Below are positions 8,098 through 18,957 of a DNA stretch of 64,000 nucleotides, piece after piece. Within the stretch, counting starts at the first letter, position 1, and every line of letters begins with the position of its first letter. Position numbers and translations under genes: made by a program. The DNA lies in assembly GCF_034059295.1 (NCBI RefSeq), contig NZ_CP139141.1, positions 372,001-436,000 on the forward strand, given 5' to 3'. The notes beneath the pieces were generated by a model. It saw only the letters and a program-made list of their open reading frames with translations. It did no database searches and was not told the DNA's origin. Source of the stretch: Pseudomonas sp. HR96 (GTDB lineage: Bacteria; Pseudomonadota; Gammaproteobacteria; Pseudomonadales; Pseudomonadaceae).

Positions 8098-9456
8098 ATG
8101 AGTAACAACCTCGACCAGCTCACCGATTGGTTGAAAGAACACAAGATCACCGAAGTCGAATGCCTGATCGCCGACCTCACCGGGATCACCCGCGGCAAGA
8201 TCTCCCCCACCAACAAATTCATTGCCGAAAAGGGCATGCGCCTGCCCGAGAGCGTGCTGCTGCAGACGGTGACCGGCGACTACGTGGAGGACGACATCTA
8301 CTACGAGCTGCTCGACCCCGCCGACATCGACATGATCTGCCGCCCCGACGAGAACGCGGTGTTTCTCGTGCCCTGGGCCATCGAGCCCACCGCGCAGGTG
8401 ATCCACGACACCTACGACAAGCAGGGCAACCCCATCGAGCTGTCGCCACGCAACGTGCTCAAGAAGGTCCTCAAGCTGTATGCCGACCGTGGCTGGCAGC
8501 CGATCGTGGCGCCGGAGATGGAGTTCTACCTGACCAAGCGCCACGAAGACCCGGACTTTCCGCTGGAACCGCCGATTGGCCGCTCCGGGCGCCCGGAGAC
8601 GGGCCGGCAGTCGTTCTCCATCGAGGCCGCCAACGAATTCGACCCGCTGTTCGAGGACGTCTACGACTGGTGCGAAGCACAGCACCTGGACCTCGATACG
8701 CTGATCCATGAAGACGGCACCGCGCAGATGGAGATCAACTTCCGGCACGGCAACGCCCTGCACCTGGCCGATCAGATCTTGGTGTTCAAACGCACCATGC
8801 GCGAGGCTGCGCTCAAGCACAACGTGGCCGCCACCTTCATGGCCAAGCCCATGACCGGCGAGCCGGGCAGCGCCATGCACCTGCACCAGAGCATCATCGA
8901 CCTGCACACCGGCAAAAACATCTTCTCCAACGAAGAAGGCGGCATGAGCCAGCTGTTCCTGCACCACATCGGCGGCCTGCAGCGCTTCATCCCGGAACTG
9001 CTGCCGCTGTTCGCGCCCAACGTCAACTCGTTCCGCCGCTTCCTGCCCGACACCTCGGCGCCGGTCAACGTCGAGTGGGGCGAAGAGAACCGCACCGTAG
9101 GCCTGCGCGTACCGGATGCCGGCCCGCAGAACCGCCGGGTCGAAAACCGCCTGCCGGGCGCCGACGCCAACCCCTACCTGGCCATCGCCGCCAGCCTGCT
9201 GTGCGGCTACATCGGCATGGTCGAGGGCATCAACCCCAGCGCGCCGGTGCAGGGCCGCGGCTACGAGCGGCGCAACCTGCGCCTGCCGCTGACCATCGAG
9301 GATGCGCTGGAACGTATGGAAAACAGCAAGACGATCGAGAAATACCTGGGCAAGAAATTCATCGTCGGCTATGTCGCGGTCAAGCGTGCCGAGCATGAAA
9401 ACTTCAAGCGCGTGATCAGCTCGTGGGAACGCGAGTTCCTGCTGTTCGCGGTGTGA
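8098..9456 (+). CDS. spuB: Gamma-glutamylpolyamine synthetase SpuB (glutamine synthetase family)
   Basis: A 452-residue glutamine synthetase-like enzyme that gamma-glutamylates polyamines. It has the beta-grasp start [16 protein letters not shown], the catalytic metal strand [11 protein letters not shown] near residue 138, GSAMHLHQS near 262, and [16 protein letters not shown] near 345. CTGAGGTCTTT gives a good ribosome-binding site. It is followed after 49 bases by spuC and probably forms one transcript with the transaminase and transporter genes. The expected upstream gene spuA appears to have decayed. Confidence 0.92.
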   Translation: MSNNLDQLTDWLKEHKITEVECLIADLTGITRGKISPTNKFIAEKGMRLPESVLLQTVTGDYVEDDIYYELLDPADIDMICRPDENAVFLVPWAIEPTAQVIHDTYDKQGNPIELSPRNVLKKVLKLYADRGWQPIVAPEMEFYLTKRHEDPDFPLEPPIGRSGRPETGRQSFSIEAANEFDPLFEDVYDWCEAQHLDLDTLIHEDGTAQMEINFRHGNALHLADQILVFKRTMREAALKHNVAATFMAKPMTGEPGSAMHLHQSIIDLHTGKNIFSNEEGGMSQLFLHHIGGLQRFIPELLPLFAPNVNSFRRFLPDTSAPVNVEWGEENRTVGLRVPDAGPQNRRVENRLPGADANPYLAIAASLLCGYIGMVEGINPSAPVQGRGYERRNLRLPLTIEDALERMENSKTIEKYLGKKFIVGYVAVKRAEHENFKRVISSWEREFLLFAV

Positions 9457-9458
9457 TG

Positions 9459-9496
9459 CGCGCCGTCTCAAACAAAACGCGCCGTCTCAAACAAGG
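9459..9496 (+). repeat. Tandem 17-bp duplication in the spuB-spuC gap
   Basis: CGCGCCGTCTCAAACAA occurs twice with a 19-base period, immediately after the spuB stop. The second copy runs into the spuC ribosome-binding site AAGGAG. It looks like a local slippage duplication. Confidence 0.9.
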
Positions 9497-9505
9497 AGTC
9501 GAAAA

Positions 9506-10870
9506 ATGACCACCCGCAACCCGCAAACCCTCGCCTGGCAAGCCCTCAGCGGCGAGCATCACCTGGCGCCCTTCAGCGACTATAAACAGCTGAAGGAAAA
9601 GGGCCCGCGGATCATCACCAAGGCGCAGGGCGTGCACCTCTGGGACAGCGAGGGCAACAAGATCCTCGATGGCATGGCCGGCCTCTGGTGCGTCGCCATC
9701 GGCTATGGCCGCGAAGAGCTGGCCGATGCGGCCAGCAAGCAGATGCGCGAGCTGCCGTACTACAACCTGTTCTTCCAGACGGCCCACCCGCCGGCACTGG
9801 AGCTGGCCAAGGCGGTCGCCGACGTGGCGCCGGCCGGCATGAACCATGTGTTCTTCACCGGCTCCGGCTCCGAAGGCAACGACACCGTGCTGCGTCTGGT
9901 TCGCCACTACTGGGCGCTCAAGGGCCAGCCGCAGAAGAAGGTCATCATCAGCCGCATCAACGGTTACCACGGCTCCACCGTGGCCGGCGCCAGCCTGGGC
10001 GGCATGAGCGGCATGCACGAGCAGGGCGACCTGCCGATCCCTGGCATCGTCCACATTGCCCAGCCCTACTGGTTCGGCGAGGGTGGCGAGATGAGCGCCG
10101 AGGCCTTCGGCATCTGGGCCGCCGACGAGCTCGAGAAGAAGATTCTCGAAGTGGGCGAGGACAACGTCGCGGCCTTTATCGCCGAGCCGATCCAGGGCGC
10201 CGGCGGGGTGATCATTCCACCGGACAGCTACTGGCCGCGGATCAAGGAAATCCTTGCCCGCTACGACATCCTGTTCGTCGCCGACGAGGTCATCTGCGGC
10301 TTCGGTCGCACGGGCGAATGGTTCGGCTCGGACTATTACGACCTCAAGCCGGACCTGATGACCATCGCCAAGGGCCTCACCAGCGGCTACATCCCCATGG
10401 GCGGGGTGATCGTGCGCGACGAGGTGGTCAAGGTGATCAACGAGGGCGGCGATTTCAACCACGGCTTCACCTATTCCGGGCACCCGGTGGCGGCGGCCGT
10501 GGGCCTGGAAAACATCCGCATCCTGCGCGACGAAAAAATAATCGAGCGGGTGAAAAGCGAAACGGCACCGTATTTGCAGAAACGACTGCGCGAACTCGCC
10601 GATCACCCGCTGGTGGGTGAGGTGCGTGGGCTGGGCATGCTCGGAGCGATCGAGCTGGTGGCGGACAAGGCGACCCGCCAGCGTCACGAAGGCCGGGGCG
10701 CGGGGATGATCTGCCGGCAGTTCTGCTTCGACAACGGCCTGATCATGCGCGCCGTGGGTGACACCATGATCATTGCGCCACCTTTGGTGATCAGTTTTGC
10801 CGAGATCGACGAGTTGCTGACCAAGGCACGCTTGTGCCTGGACCTGACGCTCGAAGCGATCAACGGCTAG
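9506..10870 (+). CDS. spuC: Polyamine:pyruvate transaminase SpuC
   Basis: A 454-residue class III PLP-dependent aminotransferase that moves the terminal amine of putrescine, cadaverine or spermidine to pyruvate. The PLP lysine is Lys289 in [12 protein letters not shown], and the cofactor aspartate is in [17 protein letters not shown]. The phosphate-binding GSGSEGNDT and HPVAAAVGL segments are also present. It is 49 bases downstream of spuB and upstream of the binding-protein genes, the standard spu order. The ATG follows ACAAGGAGTCGAAAA. Confidence 0.95.
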   Translation: MTTRNPQTLAWQALSGEHHLAPFSDYKQLKEKGPRIITKAQGVHLWDSEGNKILDGMAGLWCVAIGYGREELADAASKQMRELPYYNLFFQTAHPPALELAKAVADVAPAGMNHVFFTGSGSEGNDTVLRLVRHYWALKGQPQKKVIISRINGYHGSTVAGASLGGMSGMHEQGDLPIPGIVHIAQPYWFGEGGEMSAEAFGIWAADELEKKILEVGEDNVAAFIAEPIQGAGGVIIPPDSYWPRIKEILARYDILFVADEVICGFGRTGEWFGSDYYDLKPDLMTIAKGLTSGYIPMGGVIVRDEVVKVINEGGDFNHGFTYSGHPVAAAVGLENIRILRDEKIIERVKSETAPYLQKRLRELADHPLVGEVRGLGMLGAIELVADKATRQRHEGRGAGMICRQFCFDNGLIMRAVGDTMIIAPPLVISFAEIDELLTKARLCLDLTLEAING

Positions 10871-10893
10871 ATGCTAGGCTTGGCCTGGCACAA

Positions 10894-10921
10894 GCCCTGG
10901 CCACCTGGAGGCGGCCAGGGC
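10894..10921 (+). terminator. Hairpin between spuC and spuD
   Basis: GCCCTGGCC and GGCCAGGGC form a perfect 9-bp stem around a 10-base loop in the 103-base spuC-spuD gap. No T run follows, so it may be a 3'-stabilising or weak attenuating structure rather than a full terminator. Confidence 0.55.
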
Positions 10922-10973
10922 AGATGAGTTGGCTTGTGCAGACCGCGATCAAAAAATAATTGGAGCATTACGC

Positions 10974-12071
10974 ATGAAGATATTTGGCAAGACCCTCCTC
11001 GCCATGTCCCTTATGGGTGCGATGGCTGGCGCAGTCCACGCGGATGACAAGGTCCTGCACGTGTACAACTGGTCCGACTACATCGCGCCGGACACAGTCG
11101 AGAAGTTCGAGAAGGAGTCGGGAATCAAGGTTGTCTACGATGTGTACGACAGCAACGAAACCCTGGAAGCCAAATTGCTCGCCGGCAAGTCGGGCTATGA
11201 CGTGGTGGTCCCGTCCAACAACTTCCTCGCCAAGCAGGTCAAGGCTGGCGTGTACCTGGAGCTGGACAAGTCCAAGCTGCCGAACTGGAAGAACCTGAAC
11301 ACTGCATTGCTCAAGGCCGTGTCGGTCAGCGACCCGGGCAACAAGCACGCCTTCCCGTACCTGTGGGGCACCATCGGCATCGGCTACAACGCCGACAAGG
11401 TCAAGGCTGCACTGGGCCCTGATGCCCCGACCAACTCCTGGGACCTGCTGTTCAAGCCCGGCAACCTCGAGAAGCTCAAGGGCTGCGGCGTGACCATGCT
11501 CGATTCGCCGACCGAGATGCTGCCGGTGGCGCTGCACTACCTGGGCCTGCCGACCGACACCCAGAAGAAGGAAGACATCGACAAGGCTCAGGCACTGTTG
11601 CTCAAGATTCGCCCGAACATCACTTACTTCCACTCGTCCAAGTACATCTCGGACCTGGCCAACGGCAACATCTGCGTGGCCGTTGGCTACTCAGGTGATA
11701 TCTCCCAGGCCAAGACCCGCGCCGCCGAAGCCAAGAACAACGTGAATGTCGCCTACAGCATTCCCAAGGAAGGCGCCGGGAGCTTCTACGACATGCTGGC
11801 GATCCCGAAAGATGCCGAAAACGTCGAGGGCGCCTACAAGTTCATGAACTTCATCATGGACCCGCACAACATGGCCGACATCTCCAATGCCGTGAGCTAC
11901 CCGAACGGCAACAGCGCCGCGACCGAGTTCGTCAACAAGGACATCACCAGCGACCCAGGTATCTACCCACCTGCCGACGTGATGGCCAAGTTGTACGCGA
12001 TCGCCGATTTGCCCGCTGCCACCCAGCGGATCATGACCCGCGCCTGGACCACGGTTAAGTCGGGCAAGTAA
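10974..12071 (+). CDS. spuD: Polyamine ABC transporter periplasmic binding protein SpuD
   Basis: A 365-residue periplasmic binding protein of the PotF family. Signal peptide residues 1-23 ([19 protein letters not shown] then AVHA) precede the mature start [19 protein letters not shown]. Conserved polyamine-site segments include [36 protein letters not shown] [10 protein letters not shown] and [12 protein letters not shown]. In P. aeruginosa SpuD prefers putrescine and SpuE spermidine; the same split is inferred here. The ATG at 10974 follows TTGGAG; an in-frame ATG 45 bases upstream would spoil the signal peptide. Confidence 0.93.
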   Translation: MKIFGKTLLAMSLMGAMAGAVHADDKVLHVYNWSDYIAPDTVEKFEKESGIKVVYDVYDSNETLEAKLLAGKSGYDVVVPSNNFLAKQVKAGVYLELDKSKLPNWKNLNTALLKAVSVSDPGNKHAFPYLWGTIGIGYNADKVKAALGPDAPTNSWDLLFKPGNLEKLKGCGVTMLDSPTEMLPVALHYLGLPTDTQKKEDIDKAQALLLKIRPNITYFHSSKYISDLANGNICVAVGYSGDISQAKTRAAEAKNNVNVAYSIPKEGAGSFYDMLAIPKDAENVEGAYKFMNFIMDPHNMADISNAVSYPNGNSAATEFVNKDITSDPGIYPPADVMAKLYAIADLPAATQRIMTRAWTTVKSGK

Positions 12072-12080
12072 CTGCCCTGT

Positions 12081-12137
12081 CGGCGGCCGCCTGGGACGAG
12101 TGACGGACCAGGCGGCTGCGCCGAACACAATCTTTTT
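12081..12137 (+). terminator. Attenuator-like hairpin between spuD and spuE
   Basis: CGGCGGCCGCCTGG pairs with CCAGGCGGCTGCGCCG with a small bulge, and TCTTTTT follows within a few bases. It lies just after the spuD stop inside the operon, so it would favour a spuD-terminated transcript. Confidence 0.6.
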
Positions 12138-12161
12138 GCCGCAAGAGAAAAACGCAGGTAA

Positions 12162-13325
<1,164 letters not shown>

Positions 13326-13336
13326 TCAGATGGTTT

Positions 13337-13362
13337 CAGGCTGGCCCATCCAGGGCCGGCTG
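13337..13362 (+). terminator. Attenuator-like hairpin between spuE and spuF
   Basis: CAGGCTGGCCC and GGGCCGGCTG pair with one bulge around a 5-base loop, followed by AATGAATTTTT. It sits between the second binding-protein gene and the ATPase gene. Confidence 0.5.
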
Positions 13363-13388
13363 AATGAATTTTTGTCGGGAGTTTCGCA

Positions 13389-14531
13389 ATGGCAGTTGCC
13401 TCCAGTGCCTACAAGAAAGCCCTCGAAGGCGGCCAGCAACCCAAGCAGGTGCTGGTCAAGATCGAGCGGGTGACCAAGAAGTTCGACGAGACGGTGGCCG
13501 TGGACGACGTGTCCCTGGAAATCGGCAAGGGCGAAATCTTCGCCCTGCTCGGTGGCTCGGGGTCGGGCAAGTCCACGCTGCTGCGCATGCTGGCCGGTTT
13601 CGAGCGGCCCACCGAAGGGCGCATCTTTCTCGACGGCGTGGACATCACCGAGATGCCGCCCTACGAGCGGCCGATCAACATGATGTTCCAGTCCTATGCG
13701 CTGTTTCCGCACATGACCGTGGCCCAGAACATTGCCTTCGGCCTCAAGCAGGACAAGATTCCCGCCGCCGAAATCGACGCCCGCGTGGCCGAGATGCTCA
13801 AGCTGGTGCAGATGAGCCAGTACGCCAGGCGCAAGCCGCACCAACTGTCCGGCGGCCAGCGGCAACGCGTGGCCCTGGCCCGTTCGCTGGCCAAGCGCCC
13901 GAAATTGCTGCTGCTCGACGAACCCATGGGTGCGCTGGATAAAAAACTGCGTTCGCAGATGCAGCTGGAGCTGGTGGAAATCATCGAGCGGGTCGGCGTG
14001 ACCTGCGTAATGGTGACCCACGACCAGGAAGAGGCCATGACCATGGCCCAGCGTATCGCCATCATGCACCTGGGCTGGATCGCCCAGATCGGCAGCCCCA
14101 TCGACATCTATGAAACGCCCACCAGCCGCCTGGTCTGCGAGTTCATCGGCAACGTCAACCTGTTCGACGGCGAAGTGATCGAGGACATGGAAGGCCATGC
14201 GGTGATCGCCAGCCCGGAGCTCGAGCGCAACATCTACGTCGGCCACGGCGTCACTACCGCCGCCCAGGACAAGGCCGTGACCTACGCTATCCGCCCGGAG
14301 AAACTGCTGGTCACCACCGAGCAGCCGGAGGGTGACTACAACTGGTCGCGCGGCAAGGTCCACGACATCGCCTACCTGGGCGGCCATTCGGTGTTCCACG
14401 TCGAGTTGAGCTCGGGCAAGATCGTCCAGTCGTTCGTCGCCAACGCCGAGCGGCGTGGCGCACGGCCGACCTGGGATGACCAGGTGTTCGTCTGGTGGGA
14501 GAACGACAGCGGCGTGGTACTGCGCTCATGA
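13389..14531 (+). CDS. spuF: Polyamine ABC transporter ATPase SpuF (PotG-like)
   Basis: A 380-residue ABC ATPase of the PotA/PotG class. It has Walker A GGSGSGKST, Q-loop MMFQSYALFPHMT, signature LSGGQRQRVALARSL, Walker B LLLLDEPMGALD and H-loop VTHDQEEAM. A C-terminal TOBE regulatory domain follows, with YAIRPEKLLVTTEQ and a WDDQVFVWWE end. Its stop overlaps the spuG start as ATGA, so the importer subunits are translationally coupled. Confidence 0.94.
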   Translation: MAVASSAYKKALEGGQQPKQVLVKIERVTKKFDETVAVDDVSLEIGKGEIFALLGGSGSGKSTLLRMLAGFERPTEGRIFLDGVDITEMPPYERPINMMFQSYALFPHMTVAQNIAFGLKQDKIPAAEIDARVAEMLKLVQMSQYARRKPHQLSGGQRQRVALARSLAKRPKLLLLDEPMGALDKKLRSQMQLELVEIIERVGVTCVMVTHDQEEAMTMAQRIAIMHLGWIAQIGSPIDIYETPTSRLVCEFIGNVNLFDGEVIEDMEGHAVIASPELERNIYVGHGVTTAAQDKAVTYAIRPEKLLVTTEQPEGDYNWSRGKVHDIAYLGGHSVFHVELSSGKIVQSFVANAERRGARPTWDDQVFVWWENDSGVVLRS

Positions 14532-15439
14532 ACCTCAAACGATCCTTGAGCCGTTACCTGCCCAACGGTCGCCAGGCGGTCATCGGTGTGCCGTTCCTGT
14601 GGCTGTTCCTGTTTTTCATGCTGCCGTTCTTCATCGTGCTGAAGATCAGCTTCGCCGAAGCCGACGTCGCCATTCCGCCGTACACCGAGATCTACCAGTA
14701 CGCCGAAGAGAAGATCCAGCTGGTGCTCAACCTGGCCAACTACACCATGCTGGCCGGCGACGACCTGTACATCTCGGCCTACCTCGGCTCGCTGAAAATG
14801 GCGTTGATCAGCACCATTCTCTGCCTGATCATCGGCTTTCCCATGGCCTACGCCATCTCGGTGGCGCGCAAGGAGGTGCAGACCGTCCTGTTGCTGCTGA
14901 TCATGATGCCGACCTGGACGGCAATCCTGATCCGCGTCTACGCCTGGATGGGCATCCTCAGCACCAACGGGCTGCTGAACGAGTTTCTGATGTGGCTGGG
15001 CCTGATCGACCAGCCGCTGCAGATTCTCAACACCAACCTGGCGGTTTACATCGGCGTGGTCTACGCCTACCTGCCGTTCATGATCCTGCCGCTGTTCGCC
15101 AACCTGGTGAAGCATGACCAGAGCCTGCTGGAGGCCGCTGCAGACCTGGGCTCGAGCCGCTTCAACAGCTTCTGGAAGATCACCGTGCCGCTGTCGCGCA
15201 ACGGCATCATCGCCGGCTGCATGCTGGTGTTCATCCCGGTGGTGGGCGAATTCGTCATCCCCGAGCTGCTGGGTGGCCCGGAAACCCTGATGATCGGCCG
15301 CGTGCTGTGGCAGGAGTTCTTCAATAACCGCGACTGGCCGGTGGCCTCGGCCCTGGCGGTGGTGATGCTGGCGATTCTGATTGTGCCGATCGTGCTGTTC
15401 AACCGCAGCCAGGCCAAGGAACTGGAGGGCAAGATATGA
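14528..15439 (+). CDS. spuG: Polyamine ABC transporter permease SpuG (PotH-like)
   Basis: A 303-residue inner-membrane permease with about six transmembrane helices and the docking loop EAAADLGSSRFNSFWKITVPLS. The ATG at 14528 overlaps the spuF stop; an in-frame start further upstream lies inside spuF and lacks support. It forms the channel together with SpuH, and the two genes overlap as ATGA. Confidence 0.94.
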   Translation: MNLKRSLSRYLPNGRQAVIGVPFLWLFLFFMLPFFIVLKISFAEADVAIPPYTEIYQYAEEKIQLVLNLANYTMLAGDDLYISAYLGSLKMALISTILCLIIGFPMAYAISVARKEVQTVLLLLIMMPTWTAILIRVYAWMGILSTNGLLNEFLMWLGLIDQPLQILNTNLAVYIGVVYAYLPFMILPLFANLVKHDQSLLEAAADLGSSRFNSFWKITVPLSRNGIIAGCMLVFIPVVGEFVIPELLGGPETLMIGRVLWQEFFNNRDWPVASALAVVMLAILIVPIVLFNRSQAKELEGKI

Positions 15440-16326
15440 GAAGTTTCCGTTTCTCCAACCTGATGCTGGTGCTGGGCCTGCTGTTCATCTATGCGCCGAT
15501 GGTCATCCTGGTCATCTACTCGTTCAACGCCTCCAAACTGGTGACGGTGTGGGGCGGCTGGTCGGTGAAGTGGTACGTCGGCCTGGTCGACAACACCCAG
15601 CTGATGAGCTCGGTGGGCCGCTCGCTGGAAATCGCCTGCTACACCGCCGTGGCGGCGGTGGCGCTGGGCACCATGGCAGCCTTCGTGCTGACCCGGGTGG
15701 CGCGCTTCAAGGGCCGGACCCTGTTCGGCGGCCTGGTCACCGCGCCGCTGGTCATGCCCGAGGTGATCACCGGCCTGTCGCTGTTGCTGTTGTTCGTGGC
15801 CATGGCGCAGATGATCGGCTGGCCGCAGGAACGCGGCATCGTCACCATCTGGATTGCCCACACCACCTTCTGTGCCTCCTACGTGGCGGTGGTGGTCTCG
15901 GCGCGCCTGCGCGAGTTGGACCTGTCCATCGAAGAGGCGGCCATGGACCTCGGCGCGCGCCCCTGGAAGGTGTTCTTCCTGATCACCATCCCGATGATCG
16001 CGCCATCGCTGGCGGCCGGCGGCATGATGTCCTTCGCCCTGTCGCTGGACGACCTGGTGCTGGCCAGCTTCGTCTCGGGGCCGGGTTCGACCACCTTGCC
16101 GATGGAAGTGTTCTCGGCGGTACGCCTGGGCGTGAAACCCGAGATCAACGCCATTGCCAGCCTGATTCTGCTGGCGGTGTCGATTGCCACCTTCCTGGTG
16201 TGGTTCTTCACTCGTCGAGCCGAAAACCAGCGCCGCAAGGCGATTCAACTGGCGATCGAAGAAGCGGCGGCCGACGGCTGGAAGCAGCCCGACCCACGGC
16301 GCGCGCCAGCGCCTGTGGCGGTTTGA
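15436..16326 (+). CDS. spuH: Polyamine ABC transporter permease SpuH (PotI-like)
   Basis: A 296-residue permease, the partner of SpuG. An N-terminal helix (MLVLGLLFIYAPMVILVIYSF) and further membrane segments surround the docking loop EEAAMDLGARPWKVFFLITIP. The cytoplasmic tail is long and charged. It is the last gene of the spu operon; a large inverted repeat follows 18 bases after the stop. Confidence 0.94.
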   Translation: MRSFRFSNLMLVLGLLFIYAPMVILVIYSFNASKLVTVWGGWSVKWYVGLVDNTQLMSSVGRSLEIACYTAVAAVALGTMAAFVLTRVARFKGRTLFGGLVTAPLVMPEVITGLSLLLLFVAMAQMIGWPQERGIVTIWIAHTTFCASYVAVVVSARLRELDLSIEEAAMDLGARPWKVFFLITIPMIAPSLAAGGMMSFALSLDDLVLASFVSGPGSTTLPMEVFSAVRLGVKPEINAIASLILLAVSIATFLVWFFTRRAENQRRKAIQLAIEEAAADGWKQPDPRRAPAPVAV

Positions 16327-16344
16327 TCGAGGAAACACTGCACG

Positions 16345-16405
16345 GTAGGACCGGGCTTGCTCGGGAAGGGAGGCCAAATCGCTTCCCGAGCAAGCTCGGT
16401 CCTAC
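16345..16405. terminator. Long inverted repeat between convergent spuH and the DUF6436 gene
   Basis: Two 24-base arms (16345-16368 and 16382-16405) beginning GTAGGACCGGGCTTG and ending CGGTCCTAC pair with a single mismatch around a 13-base spacer. It lies between convergent genes and can serve both directions. Its sequence differs from the other REP-like family in this window. Confidence 0.8.
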
Positions 16406-16424
16406 GAGAGGTAGACCGCGTACG

Positions 16425-17006
16425 TCACGGCTTGGCCGAAGCCTCCCAAAGGCAATAACAGCCCACCGCCATCGTATGCGTGGCATTTACCGCCCGGCGC
16501 TCGGTCAGCGCCTGCAGCACCGGTTCGATGAAGCTGTTCGCTGAATTGCACACCGCCCCCTCGCTGTACGGCCCGAAATAGGCCAGCTGGCCACGCTGGT
16601 CCCAGATGGCTACGGCCGGGCTGGCCGGGAGGCCATCGGCACCAGGTAGCGCCTCCAACGGCTGCAACGCCGCCAGATTGTCCGGCAGTCGCGAATGCTT
16701 GCGGCCCTTTTCCATTGCATAGAATTTCACGCCCAGCGGCTGGTAGTGGGCAACCAGCTCGGCCAGGTGTTGCTGGTTGCCGACATTGCATGGGCAGGCG
16801 GCGTCCCAGAAATGCACTACCCGAATCGCTCCCGGCCCGGCCAGAGCGGCGGGCAGGTGCAGGCTGTCGCCGGTGAACAGCGTGGCGTGCTCTTCGAAGG
16901 CGCGAACGTATCGGCTCTGGAACCAGTCATACGCCAACCACAGCGTGCCGCCGCAGAGCAATGCGATGAGGCAGCTGACCAGGGTATTGCGGCGCAGCAC
17001 GGGCAT
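16425..17006 (-). CDS. Membrane-anchored thioredoxin-like protein (DUF6436 type)
   Basis: About 193 residues from the ATG at 17006. One N-terminal membrane segment (LVSCLIALLCGGTLWLAYDW) anchors a periplasmic thioredoxin-like domain. VVHFWDAACPCNVGNQQHL carries a CPCN motif at the place of the thioredoxin CxxC. The C-terminal part has AIWDQRGQLAYFGPYSEGA. A GTG 78 bases upstream would add 26 basic residues and has no good ribosome-binding site. The partner and redox role are unknown. It is divergent from the hydrolase gene at 17114. Confidence 0.72.
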   Translation of the reverse strand: MPVLRRNTLVSCLIALLCGGTLWLAYDWFQSRYVRAFEEHATLFTGDSLHLPAALAGPGAIRVVHFWDAACPCNVGNQQHLAELVAHYQPLGVKFYAMEKGRKHSRLPDNLAALQPLEALPGADGLPASPAVAIWDQRGQLAYFGPYSEGAVCNSANSFIEPVLQALTERRAVNATHTMAVGCYCLWEASAKP

Positions 17007-17113
17007 AGGCGGCTTCCAGGGCGAAGCGGCCAGCTTGCCATGTCTGCGCCGACAGATGAATATCGCAACGACAAATCGATCCACACACGGCGCCAGCCCT
17101 CAACGGAAGCCCT

Positions 17114-18043
17114 ATGTCAGCCACGTTTCACCCCGAAACCCTGCGCGGCGGCCTGTTGCCCCTGGTGGCTCGCCAGCCGCTGGGCGCGCATGCTCTGAAC
17201 TACCGGCAGTTCTATCGGTTGCCTGGGCATGACGGGCTGCGCAGTTGGCTGGGGCGCTTCGAGGCAGGCGGCTTCGACGTAGTCGGCCAGGTGTGGCTGC
17301 CGGCCGAACCGAAGGCGACCCTGGTGCTGGTGCATGGCTTCTACGATCACATGGGCCTCTATCGGCACGTGATCGAGTGGGCACTGGCGCGCAGCTTCGC
17401 GGTGATCTCCTGCGACCTGCCGGGGCATGGCCTGTCCAGCGGCGAGCGCGCCAGCATCCACAGCTTCGCCGAGTATCAGGCGGTGCTCGATGCCCTGCTG
17501 GTCGAGGCGCAGGCGCTGGACCTGCCGCGGCCATGGCACCTGTGCGGGCAGAGCATGGGCGGCGCCATTGTCATCGATCATTTGCTGCATGGCGCCGCCC
17601 GGAGCCCGGCGCAGGGACGCCCGATCCTGCTGGCGCCCCTGGTGCGCCCGCGCTCCTGGACCTGGTCGCGGTTGAGCTACCAGCTGCTCAAACCCTTCGT
17701 TGGCGGCCTGGCGCGGCGCTTCAGCGAAAATACCAATGACCCTGAATTCATGCCCTTCCTGCAGGCCGACCCGCTGCAACCGGTGCGCCTGCCGACTGTC
17801 TGGGTCGGCGCGCTGGTGCCGTGGATCAAGCGCATCGAGGCTGCGCCGCCGAGTGCTTGCTCGCCGCTGATTGTGCAGGGTCAACAGGACATGACCGTGG
17901 ACTGGCAGCACAACTTGAGGGTGCTGGCGGGCAAGTTCAACCAGCCGCAGGTGTTGATGCTGCCACCGGCGCGGCATCACTTGGCCAATGAGATACCGGA
18001 GATCCGCCAGGCTTATTTCAACTTTCTGGATGGATATCTCTAG
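17114..18043 (+). CDS. Alpha/beta hydrolase, monoacylglycerol lipase/lysophospholipase type
   Basis: A 309-residue cytoplasmic serine hydrolase of the Hydrolase_4 (S33) group. The oxyanion motif is LVLVHGFYDHMG. The nucleophile serine is in LCGQSMGGAIVIDH, CDLPGHGLSSGER is the conserved second strand, and the likely acid and histidine are in QGQQDMTVDW and PARHHLANE. It probably cleaves lysophospholipid or monoacylglycerol esters, but the substrate is inferred. It runs as a single gene and ends opposite the DUF2059 gene. Confidence 0.85.
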   Translation: MSATFHPETLRGGLLPLVARQPLGAHALNYRQFYRLPGHDGLRSWLGRFEAGGFDVVGQVWLPAEPKATLVLVHGFYDHMGLYRHVIEWALARSFAVISCDLPGHGLSSGERASIHSFAEYQAVLDALLVEAQALDLPRPWHLCGQSMGGAIVIDHLLHGAARSPAQGRPILLAPLVRPRSWTWSRLSYQLLKPFVGGLARRFSENTNDPEFMPFLQADPLQPVRLPTVWVGALVPWIKRIEAAPPSACSPLIVQGQQDMTVDWQHNLRVLAGKFNQPQVLMLPPARHHLANEIPEIRQAYFNFLDGYL

Positions 18044-18065
18044 GCGCTACACTGCCGTTTGAGTT

Positions 18066-18110
18066 TGGGCAGGCAAAGCCCCCGAGAGGCCGTCAGGCCC
18101 GCTTCAAGGC
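18066..18110. repeat. REP-like element, partial copy a
   Basis: GGCAAAGCCCCCGAGAGGCC then GTCAGGCCCGCTTCAAGG matches the window's repeat consensus (GGGAGGGGGCAAAGCCCCC then GAGAGGCCGCCAGGCCGG). It sits between convergent genes and overlaps the very end of the DUF2059 gene. Confidence 0.65.
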
Positions 18111-18847
18111 TGGTTCGCCTGCCCGACCGCCAGCCCCGCTCGCACCGCTGCCAGCGCGGCCTGGTAATACGTCTTGCCCTCGGGCGATTCGGCGAAGGTC
18201 ACGAACTCCTCCAGTTCCGGATCAGACAGGTCGCGGTAGACGTACAGCAGGGTGTTGTCCAGGTCGCTGCCGATCTGCTCCATCAGCCGCTCGCGCTGGC
18301 CATCGAGCACGCCCTGGGCCTGGCCGTTGCCGAACAGCCCGGGGATCATCGAACTGAGACTGTCGGCGGCGACCCCGGCGATCGCCAGGCTGACTTCGGC
18401 GCCGGCCTCGCGGGCGGGCAGGGCCTGGGCCAAGTGGCGGATCAGCAGCGCTCGGGTGGCGCTGGCGTCCATGTGCGGCAGGCCACGGGCATTCTTCGCC
18501 AGCTGGTCGCTGCGGGTGGCCAGCAGTTCGGCGGCGACGATCTTGTGCCCCAGCGGTGCCTCGAAAAAGCTCAGCGCCGGCTGTGGGTCGCTTAGGGTCT
18601 GGCGCAGTCGCGCTTCGGCGCGCTGGTCCATGGCTTGCGCGGCGAAGCGCTGGTTGCTGTTGTTGACCAGCGCCTGGAACACGGCAGGCGGCAGGCTGGC
18701 CTGGTAACGCTGCTGTGCGGCCTTGAGTGCGTCGTTGAAATGCGCGCGTTGCTCGGGCCAACCGGCGACCTTGTACAACTGGTCATGGCTGTCTGCCCAG
18801 GCGGGCATCACGCAAAACATCAGCAAGGCAACACACAAACCACGCAT
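18104..18847 (-). CDS. Exported DUF2059-domain protein
   Basis: A 247-residue secreted protein. The ATG at 18847 is chosen because AGGAG lies eight bases upstream and it starts a clean signal peptide (MRGLCVALLMFCVMPAWA, cut before DSHDQL). The C-terminal DUF2059 region contains LYVYRDLSDPELEEFVTFAESPEG followed by KTYYQAALAAV, the usual family signature. The function is unknown; such proteins are periplasmic and mostly helical. It is convergent with the hydrolase gene and divergent from the oxygenase gene. Confidence 0.82.
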   Translation of the reverse strand: MRGLCVALLMFCVMPAWADSHDQLYKVAGWPEQRAHFNDALKAAQQRYQASLPPAVFQALVNNSNQRFAAQAMDQRAEARLRQTLSDPQPALSFFEAPLGHKIVAAELLATRSDQLAKNARGLPHMDASATRALLIRHLAQALPAREAGAEVSLAIAGVAADSLSSMIPGLFGNGQAQGVLDGQRERLMEQIGSDLDNTLLYVYRDLSDPELEEFVTFAESPEGKTYYQAALAAVRAGLAVGQANQP

Positions 18848-18957
18848 TGAAGACTCCTGTCGCAAGGCCGCCATTGTCCGTGTCCCGGCAGGGCTTTGTC
18901 GAGCCATGACGCGCGCCGGGCGGATGGCTCTGTCGGTTTGTCGGGCGGATGGATACT

